NCBI RefSeq assembly: GCF_900109145.1
Contig: NZ_FNYY01000001.1
Location: 248,001-312,000 of the forward strand
From: Marinovum algicola
GTDB lineage: Bacteria > Pseudomonadota > Alphaproteobacteria > Rhodobacterales > Rhodobacteraceae
Length of the DNA stretch: 64,000 nucleotides
Direction of reading: 5' to 3'
Part shown: positions 26,694-35,248 of the stretch, in pieces
How the letters are laid out: each line of letters starts with the position of its first letter
Numbering within the stretch: position 1 is the stretch's first letter
Translations under genes and position numbers: made by a program
The notes under the pieces: model-generated
The model's input: the letters and a program-made list of their open reading frames with translations, nothing else
What the model was told of the DNA's origin: nothing
Databases searched by the model: none

Positions 26694-29507
26694 TTACATG
26701 ATGCGACGCCGCTGTCTCAGGCCGATCAGGGCGAGCAGTGCCGCGAACATCACGCCCCAGGGGCCGATGCCGCCGCCGGAACCGCCGCCGCCGCCATTGC
26801 CGCCGCCGCCGCCGCCGTTGCCGCCGCCATCAGGCACTTTCACCGGCTCATCCGAGGCCAGTTTTGCCCCGATCGAGACCGCATAGTTGCCCATGGCCGC
26901 CGTGGCATCGGCGTGTTCCACCGTGACCACGTGACCCGCGGCATCCAGCGAAGAGGCCGGAACCGTGGCCACAGCCCCCGAAGCCGCATTGGCGCTGGTC
27001 GACAGGTCGACCATCAGCAGCTCGGTTCCACCGGTCGCGTCGTAGACCCGCACCACAGGTTGCATGTCCAGCGCCAGCGAAGTCACGCGGGCGATCAGAT
27101 CATTGGCGGTGGAGGTCGGCGTGAAGAAGAAGCAGTCCACGTCGCCGGCCGCGTCGATCCGCCCGGCGGTATCGACGTTGTTGTCGGTGATTGCGGTACA
27201 GGCTCCGGGCACCGACGGATCATTGCTGTGATCGTCGGGTGCGACACCCGTCACCGCCGCGTTGGTCACCGCAACGCGGGTGAACATCTCGGTGATGTTG
27301 GTGGGTGTCGGGGTCACGCCATTGCCGTTTTCATCCACCGAGATCGCAGTCGCGGTGAAGGTGGTCTGCGCATTGCCTGACGTGTTCTCGGCGGTGACCA
27401 CCGCGGTATAGGTGCCGTCCATGTCGTAGGGCACATCCGCGGTGTAGGTGCCGTCGTCGGCCAGCCGGTCGGAGTTCTTGCCGTCGTCGAGCAAGGGCAG
27501 ATTGACCGTCGAACTGTCCGGCTTGGTCACCGTCGCCGTCACGTCGAGACCGGTGATTGCCGGGCCGTCGGTGACGGTGGCTTCGATCGCGAAGCTCTGG
27601 GGATAGTTCACGTTGTTGAACTCGACGGCGATGTCATAGCTCTCGAAGTCCGAGGGTGTCCCCGATACCAGAACCGAAACATCGATGTCGCTCGAGGTGT
27701 TGTTCACCACCTCGACCCCGTATTGCCCTGCGCCCAGGGTCGTAACGTCGACCTCGGCGTCACAGGAGACCTCGGCCCCAGCGTTGCAGGTAAAGGCCGC
27801 GCCGGTGTCCGCGCCGGTGCCGTCGAGCAGCCGCAGCGAGACATCGGTCACCGCCCCCGCGAAGGAGACGTTGATCGCCGCTGTCGCCAGCGAGCTGTCA
27901 AGCGTGACATTGCGCACGTCGGTGGTGCTGGCGGTGGCCGCCGCAGTGGTCGATTGCACAACCACACTCGACGAGAAGGCGGCATTGGCAGCGACAAAGG
28001 CCTGCTGGATCTGCGCCAGCGTGGTGGGCGAGAAGAAGTACTGCCCGCCGGTGCCATTGGCCAGGCTCTGCAACAGGCCGGCGTTCACGCCCGAGCCGAA
28101 GCCGAAGGTCACCAGAGGCACCTTGGCGGCGGTATAGGCGTTGATCACGGTCGTCTGATTGACCGAACTCTGACCATCGGTCAGCAGATAGACCACCGAG
28201 GGACGGGTGCCGCCCTGGAAGCCCTGCACCTGTGCCAGCGCGGTCAAGGCCGCGTCCTCGATATCGGTGCCCCCGCCAGCGCTGAAGGCGGCGATGGCCG
28301 TCTGGGCGCCGCTGCGCACGCCGGTATCCGGATCAGGAATATCGGTGATCGCAAAGACCTGGGTGGCGCTGCTGGTGAACCGGCCGACGCCGACGGCGTT
28401 TTCGCCCGGGGTCAGTTGGCCGACCAGAAGGCTGGCCGCGGTCTTGGCATTGGAAATCGGCGTGCCTGACATCGACCCCGAGGTGTCGATCATCAGTTCC
28501 GCCACCTGATTGCCGGCCCAGATGATGTCAAGCTCGCTGCGGGCGGTGCTTTCGTCATCGTTGACGATCAGGTTCGGCGCGGTGGGTGCCACCAGGTTGG
28601 TGTATTGCGTCCGCGTCGGCAGGAAGCTGTGCCGCGGGTCAGTCGCCGGATCACGCGTGAGCGTGGCCCATCCGTTTTCGCCGAACACCCTGGCCTGACC
28701 GTTCTTGTCGTCGCCATCGGCCTGTGTGGCATAGGGTTCGACGCCGAGGGTCGAAACCTCGAGCCAGTCCTGGCTGCCGCTGACCGCGGTCCATTGGCCG
28801 TTCATGATGGACGGCGACGAGGCGGTATCGGTCGAGCGCGGGAAGAAGATCACGCAGTTGGTTTCCGGCGTCTGGCCGCAGTTGGCGACATATTCGTCAT
28901 AGATGCCGTAGGTGTAATGTCCCCATTCATGCGCCAGGGTGAACCCTGCGCCTTTGGGGGTGTCCATCAGCGTCGGCGCGCCTTCCCAGTTGGTGCAGAA
29001 ATAGATCCGGGCGCCCGCCACGCCAAAGCCGCTCGGATTGGCCCGCGGCCCGGGGGCCGTAGTGGTCGGATCGCTGTCGGTGCAGTTTTCCTTCCATTGC
29101 ACGTCGGTGTTGTTGGCCTGATCGCCATCGCGGAAGATCGTGACCTTGCCGATCTTGTGTTTGCCGTTGGTCATCTGGAAGACGGCGTCGGCGAATTCTT
29201 CGATTTTCTTCTCGAATTTGTTCTGGTCGTCGTCATCCGTGGCCGGTGTCGGTTCTTCCGGATACTCGTCGTCGCCCTGCGGGTTTTCCTCGAGCGAGAT
29301 GCTGAGATCGAAGACCGCGGTGGTGCTGGTGGCCCTTGGCAGCGGTCGGCTGCTCAGTTCCCCGGCACTGTAGGTCGTGCGCGCGCCATTCTCGATGGTT
29401 GTCACCGTCGACAACCAACTTGAGGCGGCATAGGCCGGCTGGGCCGCCAAACAGGCCACCCCGGCGGTCGCCAATAATTTGGCTATAGTGTGTCGTACAT
29501 GCTTCAT
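26694..29507 (-). CDS. Secreted CLCA-like metalloprotease/VWA protein with GlyGly-CTERM-like tail
   Basis: 937 residues. Signal peptide (MKHVRHTIAKLLATAG...AYA); a CLCA-type N-terminal domain with zinc motif HEWGHYTYGIYDEY (His193, Glu194, His197, Asp204); a VWA domain (about 336-520) with MIDAS motif DTSGSMS (Asp341); beta-sandwich domains to about 860; then a Gly-rich linker, a hydrophobic helix (GPWGVMFAALLALIGL) and an RQRRR end. That tail is the tripartite form recognised by rhombosortases on type II-secreted proteins. ATG 29507 has GGGGGAG upstream. The T2SS and rhombosortase genes lie 3-15 kb away. Substrate of the protease unknown. Confidence 0.85.
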   Translation of the reverse strand: MKHVRHTIAKLLATAGVACLAAQPAYAASSWLSTVTTIENGARTTYSAGELSSRPLPRATSTTAVFDLSISLEENPQGDDEYPEEPTPATDDDDQNKFEKKIEEFADAVFQMTNGKHKIGKVTIFRDGDQANNTDVQWKENCTDSDPTTTAPGPRANPSGFGVAGARIYFCTNWEGAPTLMDTPKGAGFTLAHEWGHYTYGIYDEYVANCGQTPETNCVIFFPRSTDTASSPSIMNGQWTAVSGSQDWLEVSTLGVEPYATQADGDDKNGQARVFGENGWATLTRDPATDPRHSFLPTRTQYTNLVAPTAPNLIVNDDESTARSELDIIWAGNQVAELMIDTSGSMSGTPISNAKTAASLLVGQLTPGENAVGVGRFTSSATQVFAITDIPDPDTGVRSGAQTAIAAFSAGGGTDIEDAALTALAQVQGFQGGTRPSVVYLLTDGQSSVNQTTVINAYTAAKVPLVTFGFGSGVNAGLLQSLANGTGGQYFFSPTTLAQIQQAFVAANAAFSSSVVVQSTTAAATASTTDVRNVTLDSSLATAAINVSFAGAVTDVSLRLLDGTGADTGAAFTCNAGAEVSCDAEVDVTTLGAGQYGVEVVNNTSSDIDVSVLVSGTPSDFESYDIAVEFNNVNYPQSFAIEATVTDGPAITGLDVTATVTKPDSSTVNLPLLDDGKNSDRLADDGTYTADVPYDMDGTYTAVVTAENTSGNAQTTFTATAISVDENGNGVTPTPTNITEMFTRVAVTNAAVTGVAPDDHSNDPSVPGACTAITDNNVDTAGRIDAAGDVDCFFFTPTSTANDLIARVTSLALDMQPVVRVYDATGGTELLMVDLSTSANAASGAVATVPASSLDAAGHVVTVEHADATAAMGNYAVSIGAKLASDEPVKVPDGGGNGGGGGGNGGGGGSGGGIGPWGVMFAALLALIGLRQRRRIM

Positions 29508-29578
29508 CAGACGAACTCCCCCTGGATCAATGGTTTTTCGAACAAACATCCATCGGGCGCATGAGTGCCGCTAAGCGG

Positions 29579-30283
29579 TCACCTGCCCGAAAGAATACCA
29601 AAATACGCGTGGCCGTCCGGCAGGTCCGCTATGAATCGGGACCGGCCCGGGTTGGTTTCGACGAACCCCCGGAACGCACTGTCGGTACGGGTTACAATGT
29701 GACTTCCGCCAAGTGCCTCAGCCAAATTCTTTTCAATGTCCCCGCCACAGCCGTCCGCGGAAAGCGCGAGATCGGCACGACCGGGGTTGTTTGGCGCCAG
29801 AATGGACCAGATGTAGTTTCCGCTGGGCGGCGCACTCACTGGCGCCGCGCCGCGCCAGGCCTCGATCAACCCGCTCAGCGCCGGCGTGGCGGCAATGCGG
29901 AAGACAAAGCGGGTTTTGCCGCCGGGTTCGAGATAGGCGATCTCGACGGTAAATGTCGGAGGCGAAGGGATCGTGCCATCGTTGGGCACCATGGCGTGAC
30001 GCGGCTGCGTGCGGGAAATATCCGCCAGGGCGCTTTGATATGCCTCTACCCCAAGGTCGACAAGTTGGGACCGGCCGAGCAAATTGTTTCCGTCGTTCCA
30101 GAGCGCACGGCTCAATGTGCCGTCCGGGCTGATCCTGAATCCTTCGCGAAGATAAGAGCCGGCATCAAGCTGCCCGATGACCACGTCGATGCTGCGGGTG
30201 TCGCGAGTCTCGCATGCGGCCAGCGCTGCACCCGGAATGACCAGGCTGAAAATTAAAAAGAATAGCGGCAGTATATTCCGCAC
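29579..30283 (-). CDS. Secreted hypothetical protein
   Basis: 234 residues with a clear signal peptide (MRNILPLFFLIFSLVIPGAA, cleavage after ALA). The mature part starts ACETRDTRSIDVVIG and holds one further Cys pair region (DGCGGD). No known domain recognised. It ends 71 bases upstream of the CLCA-like gene on the same strand, so they may share a promoter. Possible secreted partner, not proven. Confidence 0.75.
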   Translation of the reverse strand: MRNILPLFFLIFSLVIPGAALAACETRDTRSIDVVIGQLDAGSYLREGFRISPDGTLSRALWNDGNNLLGRSQLVDLGVEAYQSALADISRTQPRHAMVPNDGTIPSPPTFTVEIAYLEPGGKTRFVFRIAATPALSGLIEAWRGAAPVSAPPSGNYIWSILAPNNPGRADLALSADGCGGDIEKNLAEALGGSHIVTRTDSAFRGFVETNPGRSRFIADLPDGHAYFGILSGR

Positions 30284-30663
30284 GACCGGACTCCCGGTTA
30301 AACGATAAAATCTATGAGAAGAGGATAAACGCCGTATTGTCCCTGCGTCAACTCTTGCTGTAACGCTTTGTTAACGTGAAGTTTATTATGGCGATGATCG
30401 GCATTTCGACTCAGTTGGAACAAGCGGAGCGCGATTGCGGGTGCAGATTTGGCAATCCACGGACATTGTTGCGATACTTGACGGAGTGTCCAAAGATTGC
30501 ATCCATAGAGTGTCCGTACCCCGGGCGCTGGCCTCACCAAGGCGCGCGCGGACTGCGGTCGCGGTGAAAAAGGATGCCGGTGATGCCGGCCGCGCAAATT
30601 ATTGTCACACTTACCAAGTAATTCGGTGACTTGAATTTTATCAACCCGGAGCCTTGCGAATTC
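30284..30663. other. 380-base divergent intergenic region
   Basis: Holds the promoters for the secreted unknown (minus) and the HupE-like gene (plus). Both edges are A/T-rich; the centre is of normal composition. No ORF with a ribosome-binding site, no clear palindrome and no RNA gene seen. Confidence 0.5.
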
Positions 30664-31923
30664 ATGCGGATTTGTTTTTCCAAGCGACGTCCCCGCCTTT
30701 TCCCGGCGCAGCGGGCAATCTATATCCTGACGTGTCTTTTCCTTGTCATCGCCGGTGCGGCGCAGGCGCATTTCAGCCTCGGCACCAAGATCCGCCATAT
30801 GTTTCTGAGCGAGGCGGAGGGCCTGACCGAGGTTCTTGTCTTTTCGCCGATCCCGCTGGTTTTTGCCGATGTGCTGAGCGGCGAAAAGGACACCGAGGGG
30901 TTTCTTGCCACCGTCGGCCCCGCCGATGCGCCCGGCGTCATTCTTTTGCCCGAGGCCGCCAATGCCGCGTCAGAGGCTTTTGCCGCGCGACTGGCACAAA
31001 GTCTTCGCTGGCGGGTCGGCCCACGCGAGATCACGCCCGAGATCGAGGCGTTCCGTATCCTGCCGGGGCCGCCGCCCGAGGGGCTGGCCTCGGTCGAGGC
31101 GGCGGCCGCGCTGCTGGCCACGCCGTCGCCCGAAGGGCCGGTGAGCATCGGTTCGGGTTATGTCGCCATGCGGCTGCGGCTGGACGCGCAGGCCCTGCTG
31201 CTGCCCCTGACGGTAGAGGCCGGATTGCCGGCGCTGACCCTGGCCGAAGGTGTCAGGATCGACAATCATGTGGTCGATGCCCGCAGCGACACGCCGCGCA
31301 GCTTCACCCGCCCGGGCCAGCTCGAACGGCCGCTGACGCTGCCCGAGGGCTGGATCGGCTGGGCGGCGGAATATGTCTATCAGGGCATCGTTCATATCCT
31401 CGAAGGGATCGATCATGTCTTCCTTGTGGTGGCCATGTCGCTTGCCGCGACGACCGCGCTGAGCCTGCTGCGCAACATCACCGCCTTCACCCTGGGCCAT
31501 GCGGTCACGCTGGCCGCCGGGTTCCTTGGGTATGCCCCGAGAAGCGCGTGGTTCATCCCCGCCGTCGAGGCGGCGATTGCCGCGACGATCATCATGGCGG
31601 CGATCACCAGCTACCTGCGGATGCGCGCCTCTGCCACGATTTACGTGCTGATCGGCCTGCTGCACGGCTTCGGGTTTTCCTTTGTTCTCGCCCGGTTGCT
31701 GGGGCCCGGCTCGCCCGATCTGGTGCCGGCTCTGGCGGCTTTCACGGTCGGGATCGAGATCGGCCAGTTGGCTATCGTGGCGATGGTGCTGGCGTTGTTC
31801 TGGGGGCTGCGCCAGGCCACCGCACCGGGGGCCGAACTGGCCCGCAAGAGCGTTCTGGTGATCCTCGGTCTGGTGGCAACCTACATGGTGGTCGAGCGGA
31901 TTCCGGCGCTCCTGGGCGCCTGA
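30664..31923 (+). CDS. HupE/UreJ-type membrane protein with N-terminal periplasmic domain
   Basis: 419 residues. Signal helix (about 14-35, ending AAQAHFSLG), a periplasmic domain of about 190 residues, then a C-terminal six-helix HupE/UreJ-like domain with conserved HILEGIDHVFLVVAMSL, ITAFTLGHAVTLAAGF and LLHGFGFSFVLARLLG. The His/Asp/Glu-rich helices resemble nickel/cobalt permeases of the HupE group, but the natural substrate of this two-domain form is not known. ATG 30664 is preferred; TTG 30631 is in frame. Convergent with gspO after 4 bases. Confidence 0.8.
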   Translation: MRICFSKRRPRLFPAQRAIYILTCLFLVIAGAAQAHFSLGTKIRHMFLSEAEGLTEVLVFSPIPLVFADVLSGEKDTEGFLATVGPADAPGVILLPEAANAASEAFAARLAQSLRWRVGPREITPEIEAFRILPGPPPEGLASVEAAAALLATPSPEGPVSIGSGYVAMRLRLDAQALLLPLTVEAGLPALTLAEGVRIDNHVVDARSDTPRSFTRPGQLERPLTLPEGWIGWAAEYVYQGIVHILEGIDHVFLVVAMSLAATTALSLLRNITAFTLGHAVTLAAGFLGYAPRSAWFIPAVEAAIAATIIMAAITSYLRMRASATIYVLIGLLHGFGFSFVLARLLGPGSPDLVPALAAFTVGIEIGQLAIVAMVLALFWGLRQATAPGAELARKSVLVILGLVATYMVVERIPALLGA

Positions 31924-31927
31924 GTCG

Positions 31928-32653
31928 TCACCGCCACAGCAGGACAAGCCCCGCCGCCGCGCAAAGAAAGACGCCGAAGGGCAGGGGCGTGTCGCGGTTG
32001 GCGCGGCCGAAGACCCCCAGCGCCGCCGCCGCCAGCCCGGCCAGCGAGGCCAGCAGGCCCACCCAAGGCAACGCCAGCGCGCCCAGCCCGGCGCCGATGC
32101 CGGCGGCCAGTTTCACGTCGCCCAGCCCCAGGCCCTCACGGCCCCGGAGGCCCTGATAACCCCAGCGCAACGCCAACAGCGTCACGGCGCCGATTGCCCC
32201 GCCGACAAGCGCATTGCCCGGGCCCCGGCCGTCCAGCCAGGCCAGCCCCAGCCCGAGGGCAAACAGCAGCCCGGTCATCACATCCGGCAGCCGTAGGCAG
32301 ATCAGGTCGGTCAATCCCAGCGCCAGCAACAGCCAGAGGTATCCGAGGGTCAGCGCCAGCCCCGGCAAAGTCTCTGTCACCACGATGGCCGCCAGCGCCG
32401 CGGCGATCGCCAGAACCTCTGCCGCCAGCAAGCGCCAGGGCAGGGCGGCGCCGCAGTACCGGCAACGCCGCCTGCGCAGAAGGAAGGATACCACGGGGAT
32501 CAGGTCGCGCGCCGCCAATCGCCTGCCGCAACCGGTGCAGGCCGAGGGCGCCGAGAGCGAGCGCCCGTCACAGCTGCGCTCGGCCCAGACCGCCAGGAAC
32601 GAGCCCACCGGCCCGGCCAGCAACACGGCAAGCCAGAGCCAGAGATCATCCAT
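31928..32653 (-). CDS. gspO: Type II secretion prepilin peptidase
   Basis: 241-residue A24 aspartic protease of the inner membrane that cleaves and methylates the pseudopilins encoded next door. Zn-binding CTGCGRRL/CRYCG pair in the N-terminal loop, catalytic Asp in LGLTDLICLRLPD, and the second in GLGLGDVKLAAG (GxGD). ATG 32653 (MDDLWLWLAVLLAGPVGS) overlaps the rrtA stop by 8 bases, so it is coupled to it. Confidence 0.92.
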   Translation of the reverse strand: MDDLWLWLAVLLAGPVGSFLAVWAERSCDGRSLSAPSACTGCGRRLAARDLIPVVSFLLRRRRCRYCGAALPWRLLAAEVLAIAAALAAIVVTETLPGLALTLGYLWLLLALGLTDLICLRLPDVMTGLLFALGLGLAWLDGRGPGNALVGGAIGAVTLLALRWGYQGLRGREGLGLGDVKLAAGIGAGLGALALPWVGLLASLAGLAAAALGVFGRANRDTPLPFGVFLCAAAGLVLLWR

Positions 32654-33338
32654 CGGCGGTGACCGCCGCCGGCAGCGCCGCCGCTTCGCGCTCGGCATGG
32701 ATCAGCGACAGCATCAGGCAGACCAGCCCGACACCGAGCCGCGGCCAGAACGGCCCCTCGCGCGCGGCCAGCGCTCCGCCCAGGGTGCCCAGCGTATGCG
32801 ACACGAAGCTGACCCGCCCGCCAATCGCCGCATCGGCGCCCGGCACCGCGCCATTGAAGAATTCCTGCCCCAGCTTGGCCGCGACGCAGGCCAGGATTAG
32901 CCCGCCGAACCAGCGTGGCCCGGTCCGCAGCATCACCAGCCCGCCAAAGGTCATCACGCCATGGGTGATGCCGGAAAATCCCACATAGGTGACCCCGGCA
33001 GGCATCAGCGCCAGCCAGCCCAGGCTGATCGCCGCGCCGGAGAGCAGGATCGCGCGCGCCAGCATCCGGGGTGTCAGGATCGACCACAGGCTCACCAGGA
33101 TCAGCCCCAGCCCGAGGATGTTGAGATGGGTGTGCACACGGCTGAGATTGACCAGATGCGCGGTCACCAGCCGCCAGAGCTCGCCCCGCAGCACGGTGCC
33201 ATTTTCCAGCAGGAAAAGCCGCCGCAGCGCCGCGCCCCCCAGATCGGTCACCAGCATGCCAAGCGCGATTGCAACCGCGATGCCGACCAGCCGCAACAAC
33301 ATTGAGCGCTGCTCAATCATCGGATAGGCTCGATGCAT
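32646..33338 (-). CDS. rrtA: Rhombosortase-like rhomboid protease
   Basis: 230 residues, about six membrane helices. Catalytic dyad candidates Ser122 in YVGFSGITHG and His181 in VSHTLGTLGGAL. The GELWRLVTAHLVNLSRVHTH segment and GxSGxxHG motif match rhombosortases, the rhomboids that process GlyGly-CTERM tails after type II export. It is encoded just upstream of gspO and divergent from gspG, and a protein with such a tail lies nearby at 26694. Start choice: ATG 33338 (AGGAG close by), 33320 or 33302. Confidence 0.8.
   Translation of the reverse strand: MHRAYPMIEQRSMLLRLVGIAVAIALGMLVTDLGGAALRRLFLLENGTVLRGELWRLVTAHLVNLSRVHTHLNILGLGLILVSLWSILTPRMLARAILLSGAAISLGWLALMPAGVTYVGFSGITHGVMTFGGLVMLRTGPRWFGGLILACVAAKLGQEFFNGAVPGADAAIGGRVSFVSHTLGTLGGALAAREGPFWPRLGVGLVCLMLSLIHAEREAAALPAAVTADG
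33301..33317. promoter_or_regulatory. Inverted repeat between rrtA and gspG
   Basis: ATTGAGC-GCT-GCTCAAT, perfect 7-bp arms. It lies in rrtA codons if translation starts at 33338, or in the intergenic gap if at 33302. Placed to regulate both divergent units; regulator unknown. Confidence 0.4.
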
Positions 33339-33364
33339 GTTCTCCTCGCGGCATTGATAATTCC

Positions 33365-33823
33365 ATGATTGAAAACAACCACATTCCCTCGAAAACGCAA
33401 GGCCGGGACGCGGGCTTCTCGCTGTTGGAGCTTATGGTCGTCGTGGTCATCATGTCGATCCTCGCCCTGGTCATCGTGCCCCGGGTGATCGACCGGCCCG
33501 ATCAGGCGCGCGCGGCGCGGGTGCAGACCGATCTTTCGGTGCTCAAGAGCGCGGTCGAGCTCTACCGGCTCGACAATTTCCGCTATCCCACCACCGAACA
33601 GGGGCTTGCCGCGCTTGTCGAACGGCCAAGCCAGCCGCCGGTGCCCGAGAATTATGCCAGCAAGGGCTATATCGACCGGGTGCCGCGCGATCCCTGGGGG
33701 CGCGCGTACCAATATCTTCAGCCCGGTATCCATGACAGTTTCGACATCTTTTCGCTTGGCGCCGACGGGCGCGAAGGCGGCAGCGGAAGTGACGCGGATT
33801 TGGGGACATGGCAGGTCGAATAA
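33365..33823 (+). CDS. gspG: Type II secretion major pseudopilin
   Basis: 152 residues. Prepilin peptidase site AG-FSLLELMVVVVIMSILAL with Glu5, then the GspG hallmark DNFRYPTTEQGLAALVE and a C-terminal calcium-site region (SLGADGREGGSGSDADLGTW). It polymerises into the periplasmic pseudopilus. ATG 33365 lies only 26 bases from the divergent rrtA start at 33338. It overlaps gspH by 16 bases. Confidence 0.96.
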   Translation: MIENNHIPSKTQGRDAGFSLLELMVVVVIMSILALVIVPRVIDRPDQARAARVQTDLSVLKSAVELYRLDNFRYPTTEQGLAALVERPSQPPVPENYASKGYIDRVPRDPWGRAYQYLQPGIHDSFDIFSLGADGREGGSGSDADLGTWQVE

Positions 33824-34272
33824 CGCCTCAAAGCGGGTTTTCGCTGGTGGAACTGATGATCGTCGTCGCGGTCCTTTCGATCCTGAGCCTCGGCGCGGTG
33901 CTGGCCATCGACCTGCGCGATCCGCGCGGCAGCCGCGACGTGGCCTGGCTGGAACAGACTTTCGCGACCGCGCGGCGCGAGGCAATTCTGACCCGGAGGG
34001 AGGCGCGCTTTGCGATCAGCCCGACCGGAGTGACGCGGATGGCGCCGGGAGAGGGCGGATGGCAGCCCGAGGGGGCCGAGTCCGCGCTTGACGGTCTGGT
34101 CACCGCCACCGCCGGCTATGGCGCGCTGCGGGATGATCTGGGCCGTGTGATCATTGCGCTGCTGCCCGACGGCCGCACCAGCGCCTTCGACCTGCGGCTC
34201 GAAGCCGGACGACAGGTCTGGACCTGCGCCGCCGATGGCTGGGGGGCGCTGGCATGCGACGGCGAAAGCTGA
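33808..34272 (+). CDS. gspH: Type II secretion minor pseudopilin GspH
   Basis: 154 residues. Type IV prepilin N-terminus SG-FSLVELMIVVAVLSILSL with Glu5 and a GspH-like C-terminal domain. It sits between gspG and gspI, overlapping both. Probably part of the pseudopilus tip. Confidence 0.9.
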   Translation: MAGRITPQSGFSLVELMIVVAVLSILSLGAVLAIDLRDPRGSRDVAWLEQTFATARREAILTRREARFAISPTGVTRMAPGEGGWQPEGAESALDGLVTATAGYGALRDDLGRVIIALLPDGRTSAFDLRLEAGRQVWTCAADGWGALACDGES

Positions 34273-34652
34273 GACAGGCAGGTGCGAAACGGGCGCGCGA
34301 GCGCGGCTTGACGCTGATCGAGGTGACGGTGGCGGTGCTGGTGCTGTCGATCGGCACCGTGGCGGCGCTGCGGGCCTTCGATGCCGCCCGGCTTCAGATC
34401 GGCGGCGCGCCGGAGCGGCTGTTTGCACAGCAGGTGGCGCTCAATCGTGCGGCGGAGTTCCGGGCGCTGGGCGCCGAGGCCGCGCGCGGCCTGCCCGAGA
34501 CCGTCACCTATGCCGGCCGCGACTGGCAACTCGCGGTGACCGAGACCGAAACCCTCGGCGGCTACACCGAGCTCAGGATCCAGGCGGTGGGGCCCGGGGG
34601 CGAAGGTGCGCTGGTGGTGGGCTTTGTTGGCGAAGAGGAGGCGGCAGGATGA
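34254..34652 (+). CDS. gspI: Type II secretion minor pseudopilin GspI
   Basis: 132 residues. Prepilin site RERG-LTLIEVTVAVLVLSIG with Glu5, a longer basic leader (MRRRKLRQAGAKRARERG), and ALNRAAEFRALG typical of GspI. Tip pseudopilin that starts I-J-K complex assembly. Overlaps gspH by 19 bases and gspJ by ATGA. Confidence 0.9.
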   Translation: MRRRKLRQAGAKRARERGLTLIEVTVAVLVLSIGTVAALRAFDAARLQIGGAPERLFAQQVALNRAAEFRALGAEAARGLPETVTYAGRDWQLAVTETETLGGYTELRIQAVGPGGEGALVVGFVGEEEAAG

Positions 34653-35248
34653 CATCCGAACGCGGGCTGACCCTGCTGGAACTCACCGCCGCGCTGGCGA
34701 TCTTTTCGCTGATCGCGGTGATGGGGTTGCAGGCGTTGAGCGCGACGGTGCTGTTGCAGGACCGTCTTGGCGCCCGCCATTCAGCAACCTGGGAGCTGGG
34801 CGAAGCGCTGACCCGCCTGCGCGCGGATTTCGACGCGCTTGCGCCCTTTGCCTTTGTACCGCCGGACGGGCAGGACGACCGCCAGCCGGCTTTTGTCGCC
34901 GATGCCGCCAACGGCCGCTTCAGCCTCTCGCTTGCCGGTGTCGGGCGGCTGCCCGGCACGCAGGAGACCGGGCTGGGCCGGGCCGAATGGCGGCTTGACG
35001 CGGCCAGCGGCACCCTGCGCCGCCGTTACTGGCGCGACCTGGCGCCGTTCAATGCCAGCGTCGCCGGGCCAGACCAGGTGATCCTGCGCGACGTCAGCGC
35101 GCTTCAGGTCCGGGCGCTGACCGAGACCGGCTGGGTCAGCGATTTCGGGCTGGAGGAGGCCGCCTCGCGCACCCGGTTGCCCCGGGCGGTGGAAGTCACG
35201 CTGAGAACCGGCGATCACGGCGATCTCCGGATCGTGGCGGCGCGATGA
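34649..35248 (+). CDS. gspJ: Type II secretion minor pseudopilin GspJ
   Basis: 199 residues. Prepilin site SERG-LTLLELTAALAIFSLIAV with Glu5, then LTRLRADFDALAPF, typical of GspJ, and a beta-rich C-terminal part. ATG 34649 is set by the ATGA overlap with gspI; the longer frame upstream is a shadow. Overlaps gspK by ATGA. Confidence 0.9.
   Translation: MTSERGLTLLELTAALAIFSLIAVMGLQALSATVLLQDRLGARHSATWELGEALTRLRADFDALAPFAFVPPDGQDDRQPAFVADAANGRFSLSLAGVGRLPGTQETGLGRAEWRLDAASGTLRRRYWRDLAPFNASVAGPDQVILRDVSALQVRALTETGWVSDFGLEEAASRTRLPRAVEVTLRTGDHGDLRIVAAR

Noticed and set aside
26424-27380. 318-aa plus-strand ORF across the IS remnant
   Set aside because: Mostly antisense to the Gly-rich 3' end of the CLCA-like gene; only its first 45 codons carry transposase similarity, kept as a pseudogene.
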